In this document: in pieces, positions 46,970 through 56,816 of the stretch | Layout of the letters: each line of letters opens with the position of its first letter | Numbering within the stretch: the first letter of the stretch is position 1 | Assembly (NCBI GenBank): GCA_009809945.1 | Contig: WTPW01001580.1 | Coordinates: 102,440 to 166,439, forward strand | Reading direction: 5' to 3' | Origin: Gigaspora margarita | Taxonomy: Eukaryota > Glomeromycota > Glomeromycetes > Diversisporales > Gigasporaceae | DNA: 64,000 nt | Position numbers and translations under genes: made by a program | The notes under the pieces: model-generated | The model's database searches: none | Seen by the model: the letters and a program-made list of their open reading frames with translations, nothing else | What the model was told of the DNA's origin: nothing

Positions 46970-48700
46970 GCCAGCCTTTGCTTCTTTTCTTGGCTTCTTA
47001 ATGTCTGGTGTCTATTTGAGTTTTATTTTTCCTTAACTTTCATAGCTTCTGCATTCTTGAAGGTTTTCTTTTTTTCTTTCATTGAAGTTTTTTTCTTTTC
47101 TTGTTATATATAATACTATTTTTCTGTTACTATATGATAGTTTGCTTGCACTGTTCTTTCCAGATACTACTATAAAATATGGTTCATCTAATATATAAAA
47201 AACCCTCTACTATTTCTTCTACAAGCATTCTTTTTAGTCCCAAGTTCATTATATTACAATAGACTTTAAAAGAGATTAAGCTCTTGCTAATAGCTTCTCA
47301 AATTTCATATTTCTTATTGATATTGCTTCCTAGCAAGGTATTATAAAGAACTTCTGCTGATAAGGTTTCTTTATGCTTCTCCTTTACTAATTCATTACTA
47401 TATCCAAGCTCAAGATTTTTGCCAAGGTTCAAATAACTTCATTGGCTTGACATTTAACTAAATGTTTTAGATTCTCTATTTTATTGGTTTCACAACCAAC
47501 ACAATATGCTAACTTGTACATGTTTGGTTTTCTGTACTTAAGTGCCTCTAATACCAGTAGACTTTCAGAAATATATTTAATTAAGAATAACTTCTTAACC
47601 TTTTTCTTAAGGAGTCACAAGCTATCCCTTTAAACTCTTTTAGACACTTCCAAAAAGGCTTCCAACAGAATTTTCTTCTGTACAAATTTTCTAAAAGACT
47701 CCAAATATAGCCATTTAGCTTTGGTTTCTGCAGTATTTAATGCCTTATTGAAGGATCTTAAAGGTATTTAAATTCTCTGGTCTTGCCAAACAGGAATAAA
47801 CACATGTGATTCATTAAAAATTAAATTGGTATTTATGAAGCTCCTTTTCTTTCTACCCTCTTTGGCTAGTCTGTCTGTAAGCTCATTCCATTTATTATCT
47901 TTGTAAGCTTGTACCTTGACTAGTCATATATTGATCTTTTTTACAATAATGAGATTCTTTATTCTAGTGATTAAAGAAGAACTCTTACGTCTAAGGATTT
48001 GCTTATCTACTAACTGTTTGAGCCCTTTTTTGATGCACATGATTGCTTTTTCACTATCTATTAAGATCTTTACTTTCTAGTTAATTAGAATTATAAGCAA
48101 AACTGTCCAAATCGCAAATAATTCTGCATGCAGGAATAAGGGCCAACCTGTTACTTTAAGACTTAACTGATCTACTATTAGATTCACTTTTCTATTTACT
48201 TGAACCCATCTTGTATATCTAATTCCTGTTCTATCTTACAAGAACCATCCATATAAAATACTAAATCTCTCTTTATATACTTTAGATTCTCTTTTAGCCC
48301 TTTAATAAACCTATTTTCTATTACTAAATCTAATTTTTCTTTCTTAATCCTCTTAATTTCTAAATATTTTACACTTGTTAATTCCCTAAATGGATTTTAT
48401 TAACCACGAACCTCTATCTTCTAGTTGGAATCCATAATTTACAAGTAGAATTTCTAAGTTTTTTCTTCTTTTCTTCACCTGTGAGATTTGGTAGAATTAA
48501 AAGTATTTTCTTATTTTTTGTTTTTAACAAACAGTTTCCACTACTCAAATCTTCTTTATAGTTCTAAATCTTATACTCTCTATATTTGGTAACTTCTCTA
48601 TTAGTTTGTGACCAGTTATCTGGTAGAACCCAATGTTCCTGTACTACCTCTTTATCTATTTTTATGATTACTCTACTGATAATCTCTTTACTTGTAGAGG
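46970..48700 (-). pseudogene. LINE ORF2 3' part: RNase H and zinc-binding tail, decayed
   Basis: On the minus strand an RNase H domain is readable at about 48,255-47,860: YMDGSC (first Asp), HAELFAIWTVLL (Glu), ILIDSEKAI (Asp), KKGLKQLVDKQIL, and KWNELTDRLAKEG (last Asp). Downstream is a zinc-binding segment YCVGCETNKIENLKHLVKCQ (about 47,500), and then SIWKEQCKQTI (about 47,150), common at LINE C-termini. Upstream (48,300-48,700) weaker coding such as LPDNWSQTNREVTKYREY continues. Stops, mostly TAG and TAA, punctuate it and no poly(A) tail was identified. RNase H removes template RNA during target-primed reverse transcription. Relationship to the LINE at 60.7 kb is likely but cannot be tested, because that copy lacks this region here. 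Confidence 0.75.
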
Positions 48701-48899
48701 CAACTTTTGTTCAGATCTATTCCTTTTTCTTTTTGTCATTGGAAATACTGAGGCTTGTTCTAATCAGTGAAAGCTTGTTTGTATCGATCCTACTGAACCA
48801 GTTGTTAACTCTTCATGACTATTATTTGAAAGAACCTTCTTGGTACTATTTTGCATATCTGTCTTTTTACAAAGATTTTTACAGAGTTTGATTTGATGC

Positions 48900-49600
48900 T
48901 AGATTAAAAGACATTGCTGTTGCTAGTTATTAATTGCTCTAGATAAAATAACCACAGTTTGTTTAGTTGTGAAGAAGCTTTTTTTAAGAGCTATGCAAGT
49001 AGAATATATATAAGGGGTGTCCTATTACCTTCAATTTTCTAAAAGAACTTTATGGATTTTAAGCCTAGATCTTTTTTTTTTGCTTTTCATCATGAACTTT
49101 TTTAACCTGATAAACATCAATATATAACGAAAAAATGATATATATCAATTAAGATATAACAATATAAATCGATAGTGCAGTTGTAAAATTATAGATATCA
49201 ATAATCGATAACTATCAATTAACAGATATAAATCATTTTTGCATCTGCAATTAATTATTATCGAATTGATTCAAGTTGATACATAATGATTAACCATTAC
49301 CAATCATTTAAATTGAACTTAGCAAATTTTTGGATTTACATTTTTTTTATCATTACATTTTGCAACATTATGTTAAGACTTATGATCTACTAGTACTAGA
49401 TAATCTACCCTCACTTTATCTTCTGCTTTAACTCGATGAATAAAAAATATGCATGTTTATTTAATTAAAATTTAACAATTTATAACTTCGAACTTTAAGT
49501 TTTTAAATCTAATCTACTTTCACTTAACTTCTTTTATAATTTTATTTTTTTACCATTTTTTTTTTTTTGTTTATTATTTCACTAATGCTTTCTTCATAGT
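48900..49600. other. AT-rich spacer
   Basis: No gene seen. 49,100-49,310 contains loose repeats of ATCAATTA/ATCGATAA words. The rest is T-rich homopolymer sequence. Confidence 0.4.
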
Positions 49601-49619
49601 TTACTACTTTGTTAGAAAA

Positions 49620-51065
49620 TAAAAAATGTGCTAAAAACAAAAATCTTGGGCTGGACTGGTACATAATGAACATACTAGCTTTTTTTCTTTGTTTTTTTTT
49701 CTTACTTTTATTCTTGTCACTAATATGTTCTTTTTTATTGCATTTTGTATTTCACTAGGAAGCATAAATTAGCTCCAGAGAACAAAGATCTTGATCAAGG
49801 CTGGTATAATGAACAGACCAGTTCTATTTTTTTTACTATTTTTTTTTGTTTATTATTTTACTAACATTTTCCTTATAGGTTAGTACTTTGCCAAAAAACA
49901 TGGAATGTTGCTGAGAACAAAGATCTTGGGCTAGACCAGAACATAATGAAAGTACTAGTTTTTTTTTCTTTGTTTTTTCTTGTTACTTTCATTCTTGCTA
50001 GAAAACATGAAATGTTGCTGAAAACAAAGATCTTGGGCTGGACCAGTACATAACAAACATACTAGATTTTTTTTTGTTTTTTTCTTACTTTTATTCTTGT
50101 CACTAACACATTCTTTTTCATTGTATTTTGTATTTTGCTAAGAAGCATAAATTGGCACCAGAAAACAAAGATCTTGATCAAGGCTAGTATAACAAACATA
50201 CTAGTTCTATTTTTTTCACTATTTTTTTTGTTTATTATTTCGCTAACACTTTTCTCATAGGTTAGTACTTTGTCAGAAAATATGAAATATTGCTAAGAAC
50301 AAAAATCTTGGGCTGGACTGGTACAAAATGAATGTACTAGTTTTTTTCTTTGTTTTTTTTCTTGTTACTTTCATTCTTGTCACTAATATGTTCTTTTTTA
50401 TTGCATTTTGTGTTTTGCTAAGAAGCATAAATTGGCACCAGAGAACAAAGATCTTGGGCTGAACCAGTACATAATGAACATACTAGTTTTTTTTTGTTTT
50501 TCTTCTTACTTTCATTCATACTAAAAAATGTGGAATGTTGCTGAGAACAAATATCTTGAGCTGGACTGGTACATAACGAACATACTAGTTATTTTCTTGT
50601 TTTTTTCTTACTTTTATTTTTGTTACAAATATGTTCTTTTTTATTGCAGTTTGTATTTCACTAGAAAGCATAAATTGGCACTAGAAAACAAAGATCTTGA
50701 TTAAGGCTGGTATAATAAATGTACCAGTTCTATTTTTTTCACTATTTTTTTTGTTTATAATTTTACTAACACTTTCCTTATAGGTTAGTACTTTGCCAGA
50801 AAATATGGAATGTTGCTAAAAACAAAGATCTTGGGCTGGACCAGTACATAATAAACGTACTAGTTTTTTTTCTTTGTTTTTTTTCTTGTTACTAACATGC
50901 TCTTTTTATTGCAGTTTGTACTTTACTAAGAAGCATAAATTGGCACCAGAGAACAAAGATCTTGGACTGGACTAGTATATAACAAACATACTAGTTCTTT
51001 TTTGTTTTTACTTTACTTAGTATATTCTTTCTTTTGTAGTTTGTATTTTATTGGAAGGCTTAAAT
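49620..51065 (+). repeat. Second satellite array, ~130-bp unit, eleven copies in two alternating forms
   Basis: The anchor AACAAAGATCTTG occurs at about 49,640, 49,787, 49,920, 50,024, 50,168, 50,298, 50,446, 50,549, 50,690, 50,825 and 50,960. It is followed either by GGCTGGACCAGTACATAA or by ATCAAGGCTGGTATAA. Each is followed by ACATACTAG and long T-runs. The alternation indicates a higher-order unit. No ORF. Confidence 0.92.
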
Positions 51066-51269
51066 TTGTACTGGAAATGAGTTTTTATAACCAATGGATG
51101 GGTTTGTTATAAGGGCATAGTCATGAATTTTATAAATATGTAAAAATGTTTTTAGTAAAAGATTTGTAAATAAAAAAAATTTAATAAATAAAAAGTTTTA
51201 ATTATATTTTTAACTGGTTATAACTTATATGAAATAATATTGATAATAATTAGTCTAAATTGATATGAT

Positions 51270-51390
51270 ATTGATTACTATCTAAATTAATAAAAATTGA
51301 TTACTATCTAAATTGATAAAAATCGATCACTATCTAAATCGATAAAAATCAATTACTATCTAATTTGATAAAAATCAATTACTATCTAAA
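51270..51390. repeat. ~28-bp tandem repeat, about four copies
   Basis: GATAAAAATCGATCACTATC followed by TAAATT recurs with small changes, ending exactly at the TA that precedes the pogo-type element. The same word appears just beyond that element's right end (near 53,318), so the element landed within this repeat. Confidence 0.8.
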
Positions 51391-51392
51391 TA

Positions 51393-53315
51393 CAGTCATC
51401 CTCCCATATAATCACCTCCTATATAATCACAACCTCTATATAATCACACGATTTTATGCAGTTGTTTTTTTTAATATTAAAAATACCTTTATTGTCCAAA
51501 GGACATTACAGACGGAGCAATAATGATCCTGATGTCTGTGTATTAACAAATTCAGAATTATGATTGGCTAGATCAGGTGTAACATAAAAAATAATCAAAA
51601 CAATAAAACTGATCCTTATTGGCTAGATCAGATGTGGCATTTTATATTTGTCCTTCGGACTTAAATGGTTCCCATTTTCCTAGTATAGTCACATTAATAG
51701 TATAGTCACTATCACATTTTATAAGAAATTTTTTGAACGAATTTATTAAGAAAAATACTTCTTTAAAATCACATTTTTTATTGAACATAGTGTTCCTACA
51801 GACCGGACCTGAACCAGACTGTAGTCAAGTCTGAGTCTAAGACCTTTATATTCAGACTTTTTATCAAGTCTGAGTTTGGTTCAGATCTGGTCCAAAGTCT
51901 GCAAACTGGTCNGAGTNTAAATATATTTAATGTATTTATTGGTGCTGAACAAGTTTATTTAGTGCATGTAGTTAGAATTAATTAGTAAAATTTTGCGAAT
52001 TATAAGATTTTATAGAATTTTATTAATAAAATTCTATAAAATCTTATAATTCACAAATTTTTATTAAGTAATTCTAACTTTATTCACTAAGCAAACTTGT
52101 TCAGCACCTAAAAAAACATCAAATCGGTATAATTATTTTTATTTTACTTGAATTTTAGAGAGTAGATGCATAATTTTGGATTTTAGATCAAAAAAGCCAA
52201 ATTTAAGCATCTTTTTTCCATAATTCAAGTAAAATAAAAAATATTCTGCTAACCTAATGTATTTTTAGGTGCTTAATAAGTTTACTTAGTGCATTTTGTT
52301 AGAATTAGTTAGTGAAATTTTGTGAATCATAAGATTTTATAGAATTTTATTAATAGAATTCTATGAAATCTTATGATTCACAAGATTTCACTAATTAATT
52401 CTACCTTTATGCACTAAGTAAACTTATTCAGTACCTAAAAATACATTAAATTGGCAGAATTATTTTTATTTTACTTGGAATTTAGAGAATAGATGCATAA
52501 TTTTGGATTTTTGATCAAAAAAGCCAAATTTAAGCATCTATTCTCCAATTTTCAAGTAAAAAAAATAATTCTTCCGATTTAATGTATTTTCAGGTGCTGA
52601 ACAANTTTACTTAGTGCATNANGTTAGANTTAATTAGTAAAANTTTGTGAATNATAAGATTTTNTAGAATTTTNTTAANAAAATTCTANAAAATCTTATN
52701 ATTCACAAANTTTTACTAATTAANTCTAACNTNATGCACTAAGTAAANTTGTTCAGCACCTGAAAATACATTAAATCGGAAGAATTATTTTTTTTACTTG
52801 AAAATTGGAGAATAGATGCTTAAATTTGGCTTTTTTGATCAAAAATACAAAATTATGCATCTATTCTCTAACTTTTAAGTAAAATAAAAATAATTCTGCT
52901 AATTTGATGTATTTTTTAGGTACCAAACAAGTTTACTTAGTGAATAAAGTTGAATTACTTAATAAAAATTTGTGAATTATAAGATTTTATAGAATTTTAT
53001 TAATAAAATTCTATAAAATCTTATGATTCGCAAAATTTTACTAATTAATTCCAACTACATGCACTAAGTAGACTTGTTCAGCACCAAAAAATATATATAA
53101 AATATATTTAGACTTAGACCAGTTTGCAGACTTTGGACTAGGTCTATGAACACTATTAAAAATTAAATATAAATTTTTTTTTTACTTCTTTAAAATCACA
53201 TTATATATTTTATTTATAGTATGTAATTATATAGAAGTAATTCTATTCAGTCATACCTCTATATAATCACTAAAAAACTTCAGATAAAGTACGTGATTAT
53301 ATGGGAGGACGACTG
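51393..53315. mobile_element. 1.9-kb pogo/Tc1-type element with TA duplication, itself invaded
   Basis: CAGTCATCCTCCCATATAAT at the left and ATTATATGGGAGGACGACTG at the right are inverted, flanked by TA (51,391-92, 53,316-17). Subterminal CTCCTATATAATCACAACC-type repeats occur at both ends. It has no transposase ORF. About 1.37 kb of it is a later insertion of a TAGTGTTCC element (51,788-53,154). Without that insertion it is about 550 bp. Confidence 0.88.
51788..53154. mobile_element. TAGTGTTCC foldback element nested in the pogo-type element
   Basis: Ends TAGTGTTCCTACAGACC and GGTCTATGAACACT. Flanks ATTGAACAT and ATTAAAAAT match at 7 of 9. The interior consists of about 300-bp palindromic units closely like those in 9006-10,930 (GGTGCTGAACAAGTTTACTT, TTTTATTAATAAAATTCTAT, TTTTTGATCAAAAAAGCC). 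N bases are scattered at 52,605-52,748. Same family as 9006. Confidence 0.85.
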
Positions 53316-53405
53316 TAGATAAAAATTGATAGTGGGGATTGTAATCGATATATATTTTAGCTGTTATACATTGATACTATTCAGCTTGCAAATTTTGGTG
53401 ATAGT

Positions 53406-54262
53406 TAGTATTCCTATGAACCAGTTCATGAACATGTTCAAAGTTACAAATAAAGAAGAAAGCAAATAATCCAAAGATAAAAATACTTATATCTCGTGAT
53501 CTACTGGGCCAAATTTAACATTTTAACCACTATTTTAATCGCAAAATACTCTTCTACAACCTTTATTAGAAGTTGAAAAAAGGTTTACTTAGTAAAAAAA
53601 TGGTTTAGTTGAATACTCCAAATTTAAAAATTTTATTATCATAATAAAAATTTTGAATTTCAACTAAACCATTTTTCTTTACTAAGTAAACCTTTTTTAA
53701 CTTCTAATAAAGGTTGTAGAGGAGTATCTTGCGATCAAAATGGTAGTTAAAACATTAAAATCGGCCTAGTAGTTGTGAAATATAAGTATTTTTATCTTTG
53801 CGATTATATGCTTTCTTCTTCTTTCTTCTTTATTTATAAAGAAGAAAGAAAAAAAAGCATATAATCGCGAAGATAAAAATACTTATATTTCGCGATCTAC
53901 TAGGCCAATTTTAACGTTTTAACTACCATTTTGATTGCAAGATACTCCTCTACAACCTTTATTAGAAGTTAAAAAAGGTTTACTTAGTAAAGAAAAATGT
54001 TTTAGTTGAAATTCAAAATTTTTATTATGATAATAAAATTTTTGAATTGGAGTTTTCAACTAAACCATTTTTTTACTAAGTAAACCTTTTTTCAACTTTT
54101 AATAAAGGTTGTAGAGAAGTATTTTGTGATCAAAATAGTGGTTAAAATATTAAATTTGGCCTAGTAGATCACGAAATATAAGTATTTTTATCTTTGCAAT
54201 TATATGCTTTCTTTTCTATTTGTAACTTTGAACATGTTTATGAACTGGTTCATAGGAACACT
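53406..54262. mobile_element. Four-armed foldback element
   Basis: Ends TAGTATTCCTATGAACCAGT and ACTGGTTCATAGGAACACTA. Inside, one ~400-bp palindrome (centre near 53,637) is followed by its inverted repeat (centre near 54,030), so the same ~200-bp arm occurs four times in alternating orientation. The midpoint is at about 53,835 (CTTCTTTATTTATAAAGAAG). No ORF and no clear target duplication. The 63-codon frame starting at 54,204 straddles the right end and is not a gene. Confidence 0.88.
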
Positions 54263-54968
54263 AGTTCTTATTTGTCTTAAAAAAGTTTTTGCTAAGAAGC
54301 TTGAAACTAATGAGATCTTTATCTGCAAAGAGAATCACTTGCTGTTCTTGCTAGACCCAATTTATTTTTTAATAAGTCAGAAAAAAGGATGTTGAATCTT
54401 TTTGCTACTTTTTTCTGGGGATAGCTAAAGCCAGATGCATTTATATGTTTTTGATTATTTAATTAAAGTTAGAGTAAGAGTTAGGTAGGGTTATGATTAG
54501 AACTTGTCTTATAAGTAAAATTGTCTTTCCAACATTTTTTATTAATGCTTCTAGACAGGTTTAGATACTCATTTCTTGTATTTTGGCATTTTACATTTTT
54601 TTCTTTGTTTTTGTCTCATCAGGCTGATCTGTAAAGATCAAATTTTATAATTTGATTGGCTTTTTATTATGTGAACACACCTGGCTTTAGACAATCCCTT
54701 TTTCTGTTAATTTGATTATTTGTAATATGTAGTATAACTTGGGTAGCAAACAAACATTATTAATATATACAAGTTGGCTCTATATTGTTTTTTTAACTAC
54801 AAGTGTCCTGGTTGTTTGTTTTACAAATTCTTTGTATTTTGGATCATAGTACAGATTCTCATTCCACTATTGGCTTATAATTAAATGTCTCAGATGATCG
54901 TGAAATCAGATGATGGTGAAATCTATGTGATCTACATATTCATCGGATTTCCTAAAATTTCTGAAAAC

Positions 54969-55762
54969 TGTAAGGTGGTCTGCCCTATTTCCACAAACTA
55001 CCCTATTTCCACAAACAGTAAAGAACAGTAAATATCTTTTAATTCACTAGCTTTATTTGGGGTAATTTTACTATTAAAATAATTACCTTAGTTAAACATT
55101 TTAAACAAGCCCATAACTGCTAAAATTTGATTACAGAATTTTAAGATTATCTAAAGGTTTGTTTCCAATTTAGTTATTTTAATACATAAACTAATTTATA
55201 GAATTGCTAATAACTTTTGATCTACTTATCCGTTTTGAGTGATTTAACTACCAAAATGTTCGTCTCAATGAGACGATTCTGACAAGCTCAAAATCATTAA
55301 AATCCAATCACAGGATCCTGAGATCGTTCAACTTTTGTGTGATTTTAATAGTGATTTTAATAGTGTTTTATAGCTTTAAAATAATAAAAATATTATTATA
55401 AAAAAGTTGAACGATCTTGGGATCCTGTGATTGGATTTTGATGATTTTAGGCTCATTGGAATCGTCTTATTGAGGTGAATATTTTGGTAGTTAAATCATT
55501 CAAAATGGGTCAATGGATCAAAATCTGTTTTACTATTTGTGGAAATAGGTCGCACCTTTAAATTTTTATAAAATTTATAGGATATTTTTTTTATTAACTA
55601 AAAAAAAAATTATACATATATAGTTGGTTTAATTTTTATATATTTAAATAATAAATTAGTTATAGATTATATATACATAATTTTATAAAAAGATATTTAT
55701 TTTTTAAAAAATTTTGTATGTAGCAAAAAAAAGTTTGTGGAAATAGGGCAGTCTACCTTACA
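54969..55762. mobile_element. 794-bp TIR element with GGTCTGCCCTATTTCC ends
   Basis: TGTAAGGTGGTCTGCCCTAT and ATAGGGCAGTCTACCTTACA are inverted, with TTTCCACAAACT repeated as a direct doublet on the left. Its core 55,254-55,500 holds the TTCGTCTCAATGAGACGA ... CCAATCACAGGATC inverted pair seen in the palindrome at 14,243. No ORF. Confidence 0.82.
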
Positions 55763-55772
55763 AACAACACGT

Positions 55773-56092
55773 AATCAGAACAATCGAATGCTATAACCAG
55801 TCAGTATTTATATGCTGCATAAATCGCATTCTTGATATCTATATATAAAAGACCTTCTAACTGTATCAAAAAGGCTCCCTAACCCTATCCCTAACCCTAA
55901 CCTACGAGGCAAAAAAGAATCTATAAAGCCACTAACAAAAAAAAAATTTTGCCTCATGTTTAGGGTTAGGGTTAGGGTCACTTTTTTGATACAGTTAGAA
56001 GGCCTTTTATATATAGATATCAAGAATGCGATTTATGTAGTATATAGGCAATATTGAATTAACTCCGGTTATAGCATTTGATTGTTTTGATT
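55773..56092. mobile_element. Palindrome carrying head-to-head telomere-like repeats
   Basis: Arms of about 140 bp (AATCAGAACAATCGAATGCT..., CGCATTCTTGATATCTATAT...) are inverted around 55,931. Just before the centre the left arm has CCCTAACCCTATCCCTAACC and more (55,877-55,902), and the right arm has the matching TTTAGGGTTAGGGTTAGGGT (55,959-55,978). The open frame on the minus strand here translates the repeat. Confidence 0.88.
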
Positions 56093-56218
56093 ATGTAGAT
56101 AGATCGATTAGATCGATTGTTTACATGATTTTTGGAAATTTTAGGAAATCCAATGAATACATAGATCACATGGATTTCACCATTATCCAATTTCACGATC
56201 AATCGCAACATTAAATAT

Positions 56219-56440
56219 ATGAATTTTATAATTTTCTATATACTTATTATAAATACAAAGCTGTTTATGAACAATTACCCAAAGAAGAAATTTGGCATTA
56301 ATAAACAAATCTTCTTTGAAAATAGCTACATCAAAGCAAAAAAAGATGAGGACATTATTAGATACTTAGGAGTTTGGATCAATAGTGGATCAAAAAGACC
56401 ATTTTTTTAAAAATTAGCTTTTGAATTTACTCTTGATAGT
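56219..56440 (+). pseudogene. LINE reverse-transcriptase scrap
   Basis: A 63-codon frame contains INKQIFFENSYIKAKK followed by IIRYLGVWINSGSKR, which resembles the segment after the RT palm of LINE ORF2 proteins (the xYLGVWI phrase). A TAA follows, then a few more plausible codons (KLAFEF). No catalytic residues are included. The assignment rests on one motif. Confidence 0.5.
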
Positions 56441-56692
56441 TACCAACCCATCAAACAATACCCAATCCATTCTAAAACACTCGAGTATTTTAACAAATAA
56501 TAAAAGTGCTTTTTTCTATAGTTTAGCATAGCTCTTTTATTAAGTTTTATTGGTTTTTAACTTTTCTAGATGTCAAAAAGGCTCTTTTGTTTGTTTAATC
56601 AAGTACTTCATTTGTTAGTTTTTTAATGTTACTTAGAAGCAAATTTTTGTGTAATAGTTTGTCAAAAAAGACCCAATTATGCTGATGCTGAT

Positions 56693-56816
56693 ATGTCTCT
56701 TCTCAAAATTGAATTTTACTATGGAGATAGAACCATAGATTCTGTAATTTGGATAAAAGAATTTGAACTGCTGCTAAAGCTAACTACTAGAGTTCTGCTC
56801 ACCAATTAGAACTAGC
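56693..56816 (+). pseudogene. Retrotransposon gag relic, left part
   Basis: MSLLKIEFYYGDRTIDSVIW followed by IKEFELLLK resembles the start of Ty3-type gag proteins (substrate-like 'F.G....WI..FE'). A shift then gives a frame ending HQLELA exactly where the 2.27-kb element begins. It continues at 59,086. Confidence 0.6.

Larger units (their letters stand above)
54895..56201. mobile_element. Outer foldback element of a three-layer nest
   Basis: TGATCGTGAAATCAGATGAT...GGATTTCCTAAAATTTC at 54,895-54,972 is inverted at about 56,125-56,201. The space between the arms is filled by two other inverted-repeat elements (54,969-55,762 and 55,773-56,092). Confidence 0.8.

Noticed and set aside
55808..56023. 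71-codon minus-strand frame with a Leu-Thr-rich stretch
   Set aside because: The stretch is a translation of TTAGGG-type repeats in the palindrome, not a protein signature.
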